A stretch of DNA of 64,000 nucleotides from NCBI RefSeq assembly GCF_023611925.1, contig NZ_CP091456.1, positions 248,001 to 312,000 of the forward strand. Direction: 5' to 3'. Below the pieces are notes generated by a model that had not been told where the DNA came from, made no database searches, and saw only the letters and a program-made list of their open reading frames with translations. Source of the stretch: Avibacterium sp. 20-132. Lineage in GTDB: Bacteria; Pseudomonadota; Gammaproteobacteria; Enterobacterales; Pasteurellaceae. Positions within the stretch are counted from its first letter, which is position 1, and every line of letters starts with the position of its first letter. The translations under genes and the position numbers were made by a program. Shown piece after piece: positions 19,002-28,063 of the stretch.

Positions 19002-20270
19002 TTAAGCCCAAATTCCTTTTGTATCTATAATAGCCACATCATTAGAGAAATCAGGCTTATTCTCCATAAATTCTTTATGATTAACCAATAGTACTGCTAC
19101 ATCTGCAATTTCTTGACTCTCTATATAATCGACTAGATTGATTTCTTTTTTACCATGATGTTCTATGTCTTTGTAGTAGTTAGGTTCTACTGCATAGACT
19201 TGGTTCGGGTAAAGATCCATGAGCTTTTCAGTAATCATTAAGGCTGGGCTTTCGCGTAAATCATCAATATCTGGTTTGAATGCCAAGCCATAGCATACGA
19301 TTTTTAAATCATGAATGGATTTACTCGTTTGCTTTGCCACTTTTGTAGCCGCATTTTTTACTTGTTCAATCACCCATTCAGGTTTACTATCGTTTACTTC
19401 ACGAGCAGATCTTACAATTTTTGCTAGATCTGGTGTTTTATCAACAATAAACCAAGGATCTACAGCAATGCAATGTCCGCCCACTCCACAACCAGGCTGT
19501 AAAATATTAACTCTAGGGTGGCGATTTGCTAAAGAAATTAGTTCCCATACATTGATATTTAAGCGGTCTGAAATTAAAGAAAGTTCATTTGCAAAGGCAA
19601 TATTTACATCGCGAAAAGCATTTTCTGTTAATTTACTCATTTCTGCGGTTCTGGCGTTAGTTTTTACTAATTCGCCTTGGACAAAGATTTTGTAAATTTC
19701 AATCGCTTTTTCTGAACAAATGTCTGTAATACCACCAATGATTCGATCATTTTCTACAAGCTCTTTAATCACTTGTCCTGGTAATACACGTTCAGGACAA
19801 TAAGCCACATAGATATCAGGCTCACCATTATCTGATTCATGGGGGAATTTTAATTCAGGTCGAGCTTCCGATAGCCAATTAACTAGCTGTTCAGTTGTGC
19901 CTACTGGAGAAGTTGATTCTAAAATAATAGTATCTCCTTTCTTTAAGACGGGAGCTAATGCTTTAGAAACTGCTTCAATATAGCTTAGATCGGGTTCATG
20001 ATCGCCTTTAAAGGGGGTAGGCACTGCAATAACAAATGCATCAGCAGGTTCCGGTTTAATAGTTGCATATAATTGCCCACTAGCCACTGCTTCGGAGACA
20101 ATCTCTTGTAATCCTGGTTCTACGATATGAATTTGTCCCTGGTTAATTGTATCAACCGCATATTGATTAACATCGACTCCAATTACTTTCGCACCATTAG
20201 TTGCAAACATAGCAGCGGCAGGTAATCCAATATAACCTAAACCAATAACAGAAATAATTTTTTGACTCAT
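19002..20270 (-). CDS. wecC: UDP-N-acetyl-D-mannosamine dehydrogenase
   Basis: This NAD-dependent enzyme oxidises UDP-ManNAc at C6 in two steps to UDP-ManNAcA. The 422-residue protein has the N-terminal Rossmann motif GLGYIGLPAAAMFA and the LESTSPVGTTE block. The catalytic cysteine region is QPGCGVGGHCIAVDPWF. The C-terminal domain contains YGLAFKPDIDDLRESP. It follows wecB by nine bases. In this operon the product is expected to feed the capsule rather than enterobacterial common antigen, since no other ECA genes are present. Confidence 0.94.
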   Translation of the reverse strand: MSQKIISVIGLGYIGLPAAAMFATNGAKVIGVDVNQYAVDTINQGQIHIVEPGLQEIVSEAVASGQLYATIKPEPADAFVIAVPTPFKGDHEPDLSYIEAVSKALAPVLKKGDTIILESTSPVGTTEQLVNWLSEARPELKFPHESDNGEPDIYVAYCPERVLPGQVIKELVENDRIIGGITDICSEKAIEIYKIFVQGELVKTNARTAEMSKLTENAFRDVNIAFANELSLISDRLNINVWELISLANRHPRVNILQPGCGVGGHCIAVDPWFIVDKTPDLAKIVRSAREVNDSKPEWVIEQVKNAATKVAKQTSKSIHDLKIVCYGLAFKPDIDDLRESPALMITEKLMDLYPNQVYAVEPNYYKDIEHHGKKEINLVDYIESQEIADVAVLLVNHKEFMENKPDFSNDVAIIDTKGIWA

Positions 20271-20279
20271 ATTTTTCCC

Positions 20280-21404
20280 TTAATATTGTAACAATGTATT
20301 AACAATTTGCTTTGCCGATGTACCATCACCATATGGATTTTTTGCTTCTGACATACTTTGGTATTCTTTAGGATTATCCATTAGCTTAGAGAACTCTTCA
20401 ACAATGGAATCAATATTTGTTCCTACAAGCCTTACCGTGCCAGCTTCCACTGCGGCAGGACGTTCAGTAGTATCACGTAATACTAAAACTGGTTTTCCTA
20501 ATGTAGGCGCTTCTTCTTGGATTCCACCTGAATCACTCAAGATAATATGAGCATTTGACATTAGATAAGTGAAAGGTAAATACTCTTGAGGTTCAATAAG
20601 ATGAATGTTTGGATGATTCGATAAAAATTCCTCAAAGGTATTACGTACAGCAGGATTTAAGTGTAGTGGTAGTACGAATTGTAGTTGTGGATATTTATCA
20701 GCTAATAGGTGAATCGCTTTAGCTATGTTTTTAATTCCATTACCATGATTTTCACGACGATGAGCTGTGATTAAAATCAACTTAGATTGTTCATCATTCT
20801 TATTAACAAACGGAAACAAAGACTCCATTTGTGCTTTGATGTTTACATCATTCAATTTTTCTCTAACTTCTAGTAATGCATCTATAACAGTATTACCTGT
20901 AACAAAGATTTTATTTTCATCAATGTTTTCCTTAAGGAGATTATTTTTGGAACCAACAGTTGGTGAAAAATGGAGAGTTGACAATACCGAAGTCAAACAG
21001 CGATTAGCTTCTTCTGGCCAAGGAGAGTATAAATTGCCAGTTCTTAGCCCTGCTTCAACATGACCAATTTTTATTCTTTTATAGAATGCCGCGAGGCTTG
21101 TTGCAAAAGTTGTTGTTGTATCTCCATGAACAAGAACAAAATCAGGTCTAAAGTCCTCCAATATCGGAGATAATCCTTCAATGATAGATGTAGTGATTTG
21201 TTCTAATGTTTGCTTTTTCTGCATGACATCCAAATCATAATCGGGCTGGATATCAAATAAGTTCAGCACCTGATCTAACATTTCTCTATGCTGTGCGGTT
21301 ACACAAACTTTAGAAATGATATTTGCATGGCGCTTTAATTCATGCACCAATGGAGCCATTTTTATCGCTTCAGGCCTAGTTCCAAAGACTGTTAATACTT
21401 TCAT
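20280..21404 (-). CDS. wecB: UDP-N-acetylglucosamine 2-epimerase (non-hydrolysing)
   Basis: It interconverts UDP-GlcNAc and UDP-ManNAc, supplying the substrate of WecC. The 374-residue protein starts [17 protein letters not shown]. It includes [34 protein letters not shown] and the [11 protein letters not shown] block that binds the UDP. It is the first gene of the leftward capsule operon. A good promoter lies about 25 bases upstream of its start. Confidence 0.95.
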   Translation of the reverse strand: MKVLTVFGTRPEAIKMAPLVHELKRHANIISKVCVTAQHREMLDQVLNLFDIQPDYDLDVMQKKQTLEQITTSIIEGLSPILEDFRPDFVLVHGDTTTTFATSLAAFYKRIKIGHVEAGLRTGNLYSPWPEEANRCLTSVLSTLHFSPTVGSKNNLLKENIDENKIFVTGNTVIDALLEVREKLNDVNIKAQMESLFPFVNKNDEQSKLILITAHRRENHGNGIKNIAKAIHLLADKYPQLQFVLPLHLNPAVRNTFEEFLSNHPNIHLIEPQEYLPFTYLMSNAHIILSDSGGIQEEAPTLGKPVLVLRDTTERPAAVEAGTVRLVGTNIDSIVEEFSKLMDNPKEYQSMSEAKNPYGDGTSAKQIVNTLLQY

Positions 21405-21436
21405 ATACTATTACCATCCAATAATTTAAATTTTTT

Positions 21437-21465
21437 ATCGTATCGTAGTATAATTATTTTGTCAA
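21437..21465 (-). promoter_or_regulatory. Promoter of the leftward capsule operon (wecB)
   Basis: On the minus strand a consensus -35 TTGACA (21460-21465) is followed by a 17-base spacer and -10 TACGAT (21437-21442). The predicted transcript start is about 25 bases upstream of wecB. No JUMPstart/ops element was seen. Confidence 0.6.
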
Positions 21466-21553
21466 TTTATGATTAATATTTTTACTCAAGACTAAGTAGC
21501 CTATCTAATATTAAGTACCAAGTGACTATTCCAATTCCAATCTTTTTTTTGTT

Positions 21554-21581
21554 TTGCGCTAAACTAATGCAATTTTATTAT
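21554..21581 (+). promoter_or_regulatory. Candidate promoter of the rightward capsule export operon
   Basis: TTGCGC (21554-21559), a 16-base spacer and TATTAT (21576-21581) lie upstream of the small frame at 21597 and of bexD. The match is moderate and the region is generally AT-rich. Confidence 0.4.
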
Positions 21582-21596
21582 TGATAAGTAAGAAAA

Positions 21597-21695
21597 ATGA
21601 GCCATAAATCATATTTATGTATTATACTATTGCCGATCCTTTTTATTTCTCCTATCATCTATTGGATAATTTATGATGGAAAATACATTATATAA
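21597..21695 (+). CDS. Possible 32-residue hydrophobic peptide upstream of bexD
   Basis: An ATG frame encodes a short peptide starting MSHKSYLCIILLPILF and ending with charged residues. It would form one membrane helix. It lies between the candidate promoter and bexD, ending 18 bases before the bexD start, so it would be the first frame on the export transcript. The ribosome-binding site is weak (AAGAAAA). It may be a chance frame in AT-rich leader DNA. I recognise no family. Confidence 0.25.
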   Translation: MSHKSYLCIILLPILFISPIIYWIIYDGKYII

Positions 21696-21713
21696 AAATT
21701 CTAAGGAAAACCT

Positions 21714-22865
21714 ATGCACAAATCTCTCATTACAATCACTTGCTGTTTACTTGTATCCTGCGCAAATTTGCCCGCATCAGGACCAAATAAAGGCAGCATT
21801 GAAAAAGTAGAACAGCAAAATGCCAATATTCCTGCTGTCCAGTTAATTGAGTTAGATGATAAAGTTGTAAAAACTAATTCTTTCCAAACTCAATCTTTTA
21901 AACAGCTATCTCCTTCTAAGCAAAGTTATCAGGGCGTGGTAAGCTCAGGTGATTTACTTGATATTACCCTGTGGGAAGCACCTCCTGCCATTTTATTTGG
22001 TAGCGTGTTAAATGAAAGTGGTATATCATCTAGCCAAAGTACGCATTTGCCCGAGCAAATGGTCAGCAATAATGGACGCATTACCATTCCATTTGTTGGT
22101 TCTTTGCGTGTGGCAGGAAAAACGCCAGAGCAAATTCAAACTGACATTGTTAATCGTTTACAGTCTATCGCAAATCAGCCGCAAGCGATTGTGCGCGTTG
22201 TAAAAAATAATTCTGCGAATGTAACTGTATTAACTAAATCATCAGCTGTGCGTATGCCATTAACAACTTATGGTGAACGTGTGCTAGATGCGGTAACCGC
22301 AGCAGGTGGAACAAGCGGAGAATTACAAGATATTGCAGTGCAACTTACTCGCAGTCATCAAGTAAGAACCATTTCTTTAGCAAAATTAGCACGGGATCCA
22401 CAAGAAAATATCCTTTTACGTTCCGGTGATGTCCTAAGTTTAATAAATAATCCACTTTCATTCACGGCAATGGGTGCGGTAGGAAATAGTAAAGAAATTC
22501 GTTTTTCAGCAGAAGGTTTAAGCTTAGCAGAGGCAATAGGTCGTCTTGGCGGTTTGAATGATAATCGTGCCGATCCAAGAGGTGTATTTATCTTCCGTTA
22601 TGTTCCATTTGAAGAGATGTCATTAAATAAACAAAATGAATGGGAAGCCAAGGGATATCACAACGGAATGAAAATTCCAACAGTATATCAAGCAAATTTA
22701 CTTGAACCTCAATCAATGTTTTGGATTCAACAATTTCCAATTAAAGATAAAGATATTGTTTATGTATCTAATGCACCATTAGCTGAATACCAAAAATTTA
22801 TTCGTATGATCTTTGGAACAGTAAACCCAGCATTATCAACGATCAATAGCATTAATAGAATGTAG
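21714..22865 (+). CDS. bexD: Capsule export outer-membrane lipoprotein (Wza-like; BexD/HexD/CtrA)
   Basis: This is the outer-membrane polysaccharide export channel of the capsule exporter. The 383-residue precursor has a signal peptide with a lipobox at VSC-A (cysteine about residue 16). It carries a polysaccharide-export domain around GVVSSGDLLDITLWEAP and repeated SLBB-like segments such as GGTSGELQDIAV. AAGGA precedes the ATG at a good distance. It heads a bexDCBA-order operon as in H. influenzae and P. multocida hexDCBA. Confidence 0.9.
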   Translation: MHKSLITITCCLLVSCANLPASGPNKGSIEKVEQQNANIPAVQLIELDDKVVKTNSFQTQSFKQLSPSKQSYQGVVSSGDLLDITLWEAPPAILFGSVLNESGISSSQSTHLPEQMVSNNGRITIPFVGSLRVAGKTPEQIQTDIVNRLQSIANQPQAIVRVVKNNSANVTVLTKSSAVRMPLTTYGERVLDAVTAAGGTSGELQDIAVQLTRSHQVRTISLAKLARDPQENILLRSGDVLSLINNPLSFTAMGAVGNSKEIRFSAEGLSLAEAIGRLGGLNDNRADPRGVFIFRYVPFEEMSLNKQNEWEAKGYHNGMKIPTVYQANLLEPQSMFWIQQFPIKDKDIVYVSNAPLAEYQKFIRMIFGTVNPALSTINSINRM

Positions 22866-22876
22866 GTATATAAAGA

Positions 22877-24010
22877 ATGGAACAAAATATTGATCAACCC
22901 ATTACAAAACGTAAGAAAAAATTGAATTTAAAGAAAATTAATCCACTATTGTGGATAACAGTGATCATTCCTACTTTCTGCTCAATTTTTTATTTTTCTA
23001 TCTGGGCTTCAGATGTCTATATTTCTGAATCTAGCTTTATTGTGCGTTCATCGCGTAGTCAAGCGAGTTTAGGCGGAATGGGGGCATTATTACAAAGCAT
23101 CGGCTTTGCACGCTCTCAAGATGATACTTTTACAGTGCAGGAATTTATGCGTTCTCGCAATGCCTTAAGCACCTTAGAAAATGATTTGCCACTTAGAAAA
23201 TATTATAACGAAGGGGATTTCTTTAGTCGTTTTGATCCGCTAGGGTTATTCAATTCCAAAGAGGCTTTTTATCAATATTTCCGTAATCACTTATCCATCA
23301 GTATTGATTCATTATCTGGCATTGCAACCTTGAGGGTGCGTACTTTTGATGCAACCTCAGCGCAACAAATAAACAATGCTTTACTTAATTTAGCAGAAAA
23401 ATTAGTAAATCAACTGAATGATCGTGCACGTAGAGATACCATTAAATTTGCAGAGCAATCGGTTAATGAGGCAGAAAATCACTTAACTCAAACCTCTGTC
23501 GCATTAAGTCAATATCGTGTTAAAAATGCAATCTTTGATGTAGCGAGCCAATCAGAATCTGTTTTAACGTTGGTACAGAAATTACAAAATGAATTAATTT
23601 CAATTCAAACTCAACTTGATCAAGTAAGAGCATTATCGCCGAATAACCCGCAAGTCAAAGTGTTACAAGCGAGACAAAAAAGTATTCGTGAAGAATTATC
23701 ACAGCAGTTAGATGTGGTATTTGAAGGGAAAAAATCTTTAACCACACAATCTGCCGAGTATCAGCGTTTGATTTTAGATGATACTTTAGCGAAGCAACAA
23801 TTAACTGCAGCGATATCAGCATTGCAAAGTGCAAAAGAAGAAGCAGGCAGACAGCAATTATATTTGGAAATTATTGCTAAACCTAATCATCCTGATTTGG
23901 CTTTAGAGCCACATCGTTTATACAATATTTTAGCAACATTGATTCTTGGCTTAGTGCTTTATGGTGTATTAACACTATTATTAGCAGGTGTGAGAGAGCA
24001 TAAAAACTAA
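22877..24010 (+). CDS. bexC: Capsule export inner-membrane/periplasmic protein (BexC/HexC/KpsE)
   Basis: This polysaccharide co-polymerase-type adaptor links the ABC transporter to the outer-membrane channel. The 377-residue protein has an N-terminal membrane segment (about 28-48) and a large periplasmic part with coiled-coil stretches (about 180-320). A second membrane segment lies near the C-terminus (about 350-370). The ESSFIVRSSRSQASLGGMG motif is typical of the family. Its stop overlaps the next start by one base. Confidence 0.9.
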   Translation: MEQNIDQPITKRKKKLNLKKINPLLWITVIIPTFCSIFYFSIWASDVYISESSFIVRSSRSQASLGGMGALLQSIGFARSQDDTFTVQEFMRSRNALSTLENDLPLRKYYNEGDFFSRFDPLGLFNSKEAFYQYFRNHLSISIDSLSGIATLRVRTFDATSAQQINNALLNLAEKLVNQLNDRARRDTIKFAEQSVNEAENHLTQTSVALSQYRVKNAIFDVASQSESVLTLVQKLQNELISIQTQLDQVRALSPNNPQVKVLQARQKSIREELSQQLDVVFEGKKSLTTQSAEYQRLILDDTLAKQQLTAAISALQSAKEEAGRQQLYLEIIAKPNHPDLALEPHRLYNILATLILGLVLYGVLTLLLAGVREHKN

Positions 24011-24807
24011 TGCAGTATGGTGAACAAACTTCATTACGAGAATCATTTCAGATTCAATGGCGAGTGTTAAAAGCATTATTGCTACGTGAAATTATTACTC
24101 GTTATGGGCGTAAAAATTTAGGGTTCTTATGGCTATTTGTCGAACCCTTTATGATGACCCTTGTGATTGTATTAATGTGGCACTTTTTTAGGGCTGATAG
24201 ATTTTCTACGCTAAATATTGTTGCTTTTGCTATCACAGGCTATCCATTATTAATGATGTGGCGTAATGCGTCTAATAGAGCTATTGGTGCAATTGATGCG
24301 AATATGGCCTTATTATATCACCGTAATGTTCGTCCTTTAGATACGCTTTTTTCCAGAATGACGTTGGAAATTATGGGGGCCACCGTTGCACAGATTTTGA
24401 TGCTTGCTTTTCTTGTAATGATTGGTTGGATTGAAATGCCAAACGATGTGCTATATATGCTTTTCGCTTGGTTTTTAATGGCGCTGTTTGCGATTGGTCT
24501 AGGTTTAATCATTTGTTCGCTAGCTTATTATTTAGAAGTTTTTGGTAAGATCTGGGGAACATTGACCTTTTTGATGTTTCCTATTTCAGGCGCATTCTTT
24601 TTAGTAAGCAGTTTACCTAGCAATGCTCAATCTATGTTGCTATGGTTTCCAATGATTCACGGTACAGAAATGTTTAGGCACGGCTATTTTGGCTCAAGCA
24701 TTGTGACAATGGAATCACCTAGTTACCTTCTTGCCTGTGATTTAGTCATGCTTTTAATTGGATTATTAATGGTACGCAGTTTTAGTAATAGGATTAATGC
24801 AAGATGA
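24010..24807 (+). CDS. bexB: Capsule ABC exporter permease (BexB/HexB/KpsM)
   Basis: The 265-residue protein is the membrane subunit of the capsule ABC-2 type exporter, with about six hydrophobic segments. Family blocks include [19 protein letters not shown] near the N-terminus and [17 protein letters not shown] near the C-terminus. It overlaps bexA by an ATGA junction, fitting equal production of the two exporter subunits. Confidence 0.93.
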   Translation: MQYGEQTSLRESFQIQWRVLKALLLREIITRYGRKNLGFLWLFVEPFMMTLVIVLMWHFFRADRFSTLNIVAFAITGYPLLMMWRNASNRAIGAIDANMALLYHRNVRPLDTLFSRMTLEIMGATVAQILMLAFLVMIGWIEMPNDVLYMLFAWFLMALFAIGLGLIICSLAYYLEVFGKIWGTLTFLMFPISGAFFLVSSLPSNAQSMLLWFPMIHGTEMFRHGYFGSSIVTMESPSYLLACDLVMLLIGLLMVRSFSNRINAR

Positions 24808-25451
24808 TCAGTGTAGAAAATGTTTACAAGAAATATCACACAAGAACAGGCTCTGTCACAGTTTTAAACAATATTAATTTTAAACTGGAGAAAGGCGAAA
24901 AAGTAGGGATTTTAGGACGGAATGGTGCAGGTAAATCAACTCTAATTCGTTTAATGAGCGGGGTTGAAGCGCCAACAGCAGGTATTATTCGCCGTGAAAT
25001 GAGCATATCTTGGCCACTCGCTTTTAGTGGGGCATTCCAAGGGAGCTTAACGGGAATGGATAATTTGCGTTTTATTTGCCGAATTTATAATGCTGATATT
25101 GACTATGTAACAGCATTTACCGAAGCGTTCTCAGAATTAGGTAACTATCTTTATGAACCTGTAAGAAGTTATTCATCGGGAATGAAAGCGCGTTTAGCCT
25201 TTGCATTATCTTTATCCGTAGAGTTTGACTGCTATCTTATTGATGAAGTAATTGCCGTTGGGGATTCTCGCTTTAGTGCAAAATGTCGTTATGAGCTTTT
25301 TGAAAAACGCAAAGATCGTTCTATTATTCTGGTTTCTCACAGTCCTTCTGCAATTCGTGAATATTGTGATAATGCTAAGGTATTAGAAAAAGGAAAATTA
25401 TTAGATTTTCCTTCCATTGATGAAGCATATCAATATTACAACCAACAATAA
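24804..25451 (+). CDS. bexA: Capsule ABC exporter ATPase (BexA/HexA/KpsT)
   Basis: This is the nucleotide-binding subunit of the capsule exporter. The 215-residue protein has Walker [10 protein letters not shown], the signature YSSGMKARL, Walker [11 protein letters not shown] and the H-loop LVSHS. Length and the [18 protein letters not shown] block match KpsT-type ATPases. It is the last gene of the export operon, followed by a strong terminator. Confidence 0.95.
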   Translation: MISVENVYKKYHTRTGSVTVLNNINFKLEKGEKVGILGRNGAGKSTLIRLMSGVEAPTAGIIRREMSISWPLAFSGAFQGSLTGMDNLRFICRIYNADIDYVTAFTEAFSELGNYLYEPVRSYSSGMKARLAFALSLSVEFDCYLIDEVIAVGDSRFSAKCRYELFEKRKDRSIILVSHSPSAIREYCDNAKVLEKGKLLDFPSIDEAYQYYNQQ

Positions 25452-25469
25452 TTAAAACTCGTTAAAAAA

Positions 25470-25503
25470 CCACCGCACTTTCTAAAGTGCGGTGGCTTTT
25501 TCT
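25470..25503 (+). terminator. Terminator of the capsule export operon, inverted uptake-sequence pair
   Basis: CCACCGCACTTT (25470-25481) pairs with AAAGTGCGGTGG (25484-25495), followed by a T-rich run. It marks the right edge of the capsule locus. Confidence 0.8.
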
Positions 25504-25509
25504 TAGATT

Positions 25510-26136
25510 TTATTCAATCCCAATCAGCTTATGTGTTTGAAGACTTAATTGCCATTTTGGTTTATTCGGGCGTTGGTTTAGTAAGCCTAATTGGGTAATT
25601 GTGTGGAGCAAATTCATTTCGCCATTGGTTTCGCAAGGTGAAAGGTAATAATGCTCTGCCTCAATTTGCTTTTCAATGAATGCACAAAATGCTTGTACAT
25701 CTGCATCTGCCACAATGCGAACTTCATTGGCTTGAGCAATACAGCGTTGGCGGTATTTCTCAACATAAGCACGCTTAGGGCTGGTGGCGATATAATCAAT
25801 TTGTGCGGGAATCGGTTTTAATCCATTGGTTTCAATGGCAAGAAAATAACCGTCCGCCTTAAGTTGCTCAAGCAATAAGCTAAGTTGCGGTTGAATCGTC
25901 GGCTCTCCTCCTGTGATAATAATATTTTTCGCAGAAAACAACCGCACTTTCGCTAAGATTTGCTGTAACGACCACGGCTCAAAATCATTGTAGGGCGTAT
26001 CGCACCAAGGACAAGTTAAATTACACTTTCCAAAGCGGATAAAAATACAAGGCATTCCCGTATTCGCCCCTTCGCCTTGCAAACTCTGGAAAATTTCTAC
26101 AATGGGATAGCTTGGATTAGAGATCAATTCCACCAT
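25510..26136 (-). CDS. queE: 7-carboxy-7-deazaguanine synthase
   Basis: This radical-SAM enzyme converts 6-carboxytetrahydropterin to 7-carboxy-7-deazaguanine in queuosine synthesis. The 208-residue protein starts with the substrate-binding FQSLQGEG motif. The cluster motif is CNLTCPWC, followed by ITGGEPT. Its start overlaps the queD stop by one base (TAATG). It is the third gene of the queC-queD-queE operon. Confidence 0.93.
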   Translation of the reverse strand: MVELISNPSYPIVEIFQSLQGEGANTGMPCIFIRFGKCNLTCPWCDTPYNDFEPWSLQQILAKVRLFSAKNIIITGGEPTIQPQLSLLLEQLKADGYFLAIETNGLKPIPAQIDYIATSPKRAYVEKYRQRCIAQANEVRIVADADVQAFCAFIEKQIEAEHYYLSPCETNGEMNLLHTITQLGLLNQRPNKPKWQLSLQTHKLIGIE

Positions 26137-26558
26137 TACTCTTCCCGATATTCACAAAATGAAGTGGGCGTTTCCCACAAGCGAATGGCACTAATCGGCA
26201 AGTGTATACTTAATCGTTGGAAAATAAAGCGTGCCATTTCTTCTGCGGTGGTACGGGTTGGCATAGCAAAGGTTTTGGAATTAAGATCTTGTAACAATCG
26301 TGCAATTTTGCTTTCTCGTTCGCTCGTTTCATCATAAATAAAGGCGTGATCCATTGGGCTAAGAATCTGTTCTTTTACGATCTGTTTTAGATCAGAAAAA
26401 TCCATCACCATTCCTTTTTTTGCCCCGCTGGCGTGTAGCTCCCCCTGCACTTCCACTTGCAATTTATAAGTATGTCCGTGCAGATTTTGACATTTGCCAT
26501 CGTGTCCATCTAACAAATGTGCCATATCAAAACTGAATTCTTTAGAAACTTTAAACAT
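26136..26558 (-). CDS. queD: 6-carboxy-5,6,7,8-tetrahydropterin synthase
   Basis: QueD makes 6-carboxytetrahydropterin from dihydroneopterin triphosphate. The protein is about 140 residues and has zinc-ligand histidines in [12 protein letters not shown] and NLHGHTYKL, plus MDFSDLK and the late LWETPTS block. The frame also opens at a GTG at 26570, inside an uptake-like sequence, but [10 protein letters not shown] at 26558 fits the family start. It overlaps queC by eight bases. Confidence 0.93.
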   Translation of the reverse strand: MFKVSKEFSFDMAHLLDGHDGKCQNLHGHTYKLQVEVQGELHASGAKKGMVMDFSDLKQIVKEQILSPMDHAFIYDETSERESKIARLLQDLNSKTFAMPTRTTAEEMARFIFQRLSIHLPISAIRLWETPTSFCEYREE

Positions 26559-27234
26559 TTTGCCCCGCACTTTTTTGTTGTAAATATTCGCTTAAGCCTT
26601 TATTACGCAATACACAGCTCGGGCATTCACCACAACCACCTTCTACGCCCATATAACAGGTGTGAGTATGATTGCGAACATAATCCAACGCACCTAGGCT
26701 ATCTGCCAATGCCCAAGTTTGGGCTTTGGTAAGATACATCAACGGTGTGCGAAGATTAAAATGGTAATCCATCGCTAAGTTAAGCGTTACATTCATCGAC
26801 TTAATAAATACATCACGGCAATCAGGATAACCACTGAAATCGGTTTCACACACGCCCGTGATAATGTCAGAAATGCCTTGTCCTTTTGCATAAATGGCGG
26901 TGTAAAGCAGAAATAATGCGTTGCGTCCATCTACAAAGGTGTTGGGCAGTTGATCTTTTTCTTGCTTGATTTCTGCGTCTTTGTTCATTAATGCATTTGT
27001 TGTGATCGCTTTAATCACGGAGGTATCAATGAAGGTTTGTTTTACACCAAGATCTTGTGCGATCCATTTCGCCTTTTCTAACTCTATGGCGTGGCGTTGT
27101 CCGTAGTGGAAAGTAACTGTTTCCACATTTTCAACACCATAATCTGCAATAGCTTGAATTAAACAGGTGGTGGAATCTTGCCCACCAGAAAAGATAACAA
27201 CCGCTTTACGGTTGTGATTTTTGAATGTTGTCAT
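26551..27234 (-). CDS. queC: 7-cyano-7-deazaguanine (preQ0) synthase
   Basis: This ATP-dependent PP-loop enzyme converts 7-carboxy-7-deazaguanine to preQ0. The 227-residue protein has the PP-loop SGGQDSTT near residue 17. The zinc site uses the cysteines of GGCGECPSC plus an upstream cysteine in HTCYMG. It is the first gene of the queuosine operon and is preceded by a compact structured leader (27242-27303). Confidence 0.95.
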   Translation of the reverse strand: MTTFKNHNRKAVVIFSGGQDSTTCLIQAIADYGVENVETVTFHYGQRHAIELEKAKWIAQDLGVKQTFIDTSVIKAITTNALMNKDAEIKQEKDQLPNTFVDGRNALFLLYTAIYAKGQGISDIITGVCETDFSGYPDCRDVFIKSMNVTLNLAMDYHFNLRTPLMYLTKAQTWALADSLGALDYVRNHTHTCYMGVEGGCGECPSCVLRNKGLSEYLQQKSAGQNV

Positions 27235-27241
27235 AAAATTT

Positions 27242-27303
27242 CCTAGTTTTTTTGCGTGGGAGGGTTGCGAACCACGGGTACAGCTAGATTTTATCCAGCC
27301 ACG
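27242..27303 (-). ncRNA. Candidate preQ1-type riboswitch / structured leader of queC
   Basis: In the minus-strand RNA an outer helix CGUGG/CCACG (27299-27303 with 27255-27259) encloses CUGGAU-AAA-AUCUAG and a small GGUU/AACC hairpin. An A-rich tail ending CUAGGA follows, which contains the ribosome-binding site. The loop UCUAGCUGUACCC resembles the preQ1-I loop UCUAGCUACACCC, and the tail AAAAAAACUAGG resembles the preQ1-I tail. CUAG in the loop can pair with CUAG of the tail, masking the AGGA. The extra internal hairpin is not canonical, so the class is uncertain. Confidence 0.45.
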
Positions 27304-27314
27304 AAATAAGGGCG

Positions 27315-27320
27315 ATATTG
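27315..27320 (-). promoter_or_regulatory. Candidate -10 of the queC promoter
   Basis: TACAAT on the minus strand lies just upstream of the structured leader, so that the predicted RNA would begin only a few bases before the outer helix. The -35 match is weak (TTTGCC). Confidence 0.4.
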
Positions 27321-27345
27321 TACAACAAAGGGGAAATGAGGCAAA

Positions 27346-27370
27346 GAAAAAGCCCGCAAAAGTGCGGGCT
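27346..27370 (-). terminator. Terminator of raiA
   Basis: AGCCCGCA (27363-27370 on the minus strand) pairs with TGCGGGCT (27351-27358), followed by a T-run. It separates raiA from the queC promoter. Confidence 0.75.
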
Positions 27371-27385
27371 AAAATAGAAAAGTTT

Positions 27386-27706
27386 TTAATTAAACGAATC
27401 TTTTAAACGTTCCTCTGCACGGCGAGATTCATTTTTATGTTGTAATTTATTCAGCTGACGTTCAAGTTTCTCTTCCACTTCATTAATCGCCTTATACATA
27501 TCATCAGCTTCACTACTTGCAAATAAATCACCAAATGGTGTGCCGATAGAGGCTTCCACCGCAAAGCCTTTTGGTACTTTATTCAAAATAAAATGAGGAT
27601 TAATCAGTTGAGTTTGCCATTTTCCTAATTTAGCAAGTCTTTCTTCAATATGAGCGCGGATTGCTGGGGTGATGTCCATTTGTTTACTTGTGATATTTAG
27701 AGTCAT
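27386..27706 (-). CDS. raiA: Ribosome-associated inhibitor A (hibernation factor, YfiA family)
   Basis: This small protein binds the 30S decoding region in stationary phase or cold shock and blocks translation. The 106-residue sequence starts [15 protein letters not shown] and contains [13 protein letters not shown] and [11 protein letters not shown]. These are closer to E. coli RaiA than to Hpf. AGAGG lies nine bases before the ATG. It is monocistronic, with its own terminator. Confidence 0.93.
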   Translation of the reverse strand: MTLNITSKQMDITPAIRAHIEERLAKLGKWQTQLINPHFILNKVPKGFAVEASIGTPFGDLFASSEADDMYKAINEVEEKLERQLNKLQHKNESRRAEERLKDSFN

Positions 27707-28063
27707 AGCATTTACCTCTCTTTTGATTGTAAGTATTTCTACTTGTGTGAAATCTCATACCTACAACATAGTCCTGTTAGCAGAACTTTTCAAGGGCTTT
27801 ATTTAAGAATAAAAAAGAAAAATGTAAATTTATGATCTAAGTAGAAGATTTCAAAAAAGAGACTTTCATTTTATGGAAAAGTTGTTATTATTCCTAGGTT
27901 CATATTCATAAATAGCTTCTCTTTTAAGTGTCAATTCGCTAAATAAACGTTGAACAATGTGTTCAATCAATTTCCGGTTCTCTCTTTCAAAATAGCAAAA
28001 AGCACAGTAAAAGGCGATTTTCTACTGTGCTTCAATGAATGACCAATGTTTATTTAACGTTTT
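27707..28063. other. Intergenic region upstream of raiA
   Basis: It holds the raiA leader and, at its far end, the terminator of the symporter gene. A minus-strand frame from TTG 27970 to the stop at 27866 encodes a 34-residue peptide (IEHIVQRLFSELTLKREAIY). It looks protein-like but has no ATG and no recognised family. No RNA gene was seen. Confidence 0.4.
28000..28032 (-). terminator. Terminator of the alanine/glycine symporter gene
   Basis: AAGCACAGTA (28023-28032 on the minus strand) pairs with TACTGTGCTT (28000-28009), followed by TTTTGC. It lies 30-60 bases past the symporter stop codon. Confidence 0.7.

Noticed and set aside
21405-21713. JUMPstart/ops element in the capsule promoter region
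   Set aside because: No GGCGGTAGC-type sequence was found on either strand.
27251-27303. tRNA-like sequence on the plus strand (GGGTTGCGAACC)
   Set aside because: The T-arm-like block is not accompanied by acceptor, D or anticodon arms. The minus-strand leader structure explains it better.
27866-27970. 34-residue minus-strand frame with a TTG start between raiA and the symporter gene
   Set aside because: The translation looks protein-like, but there is no ATG, no clear ribosome-binding site and no recognised family. It is mentioned only in the intergenic entry.
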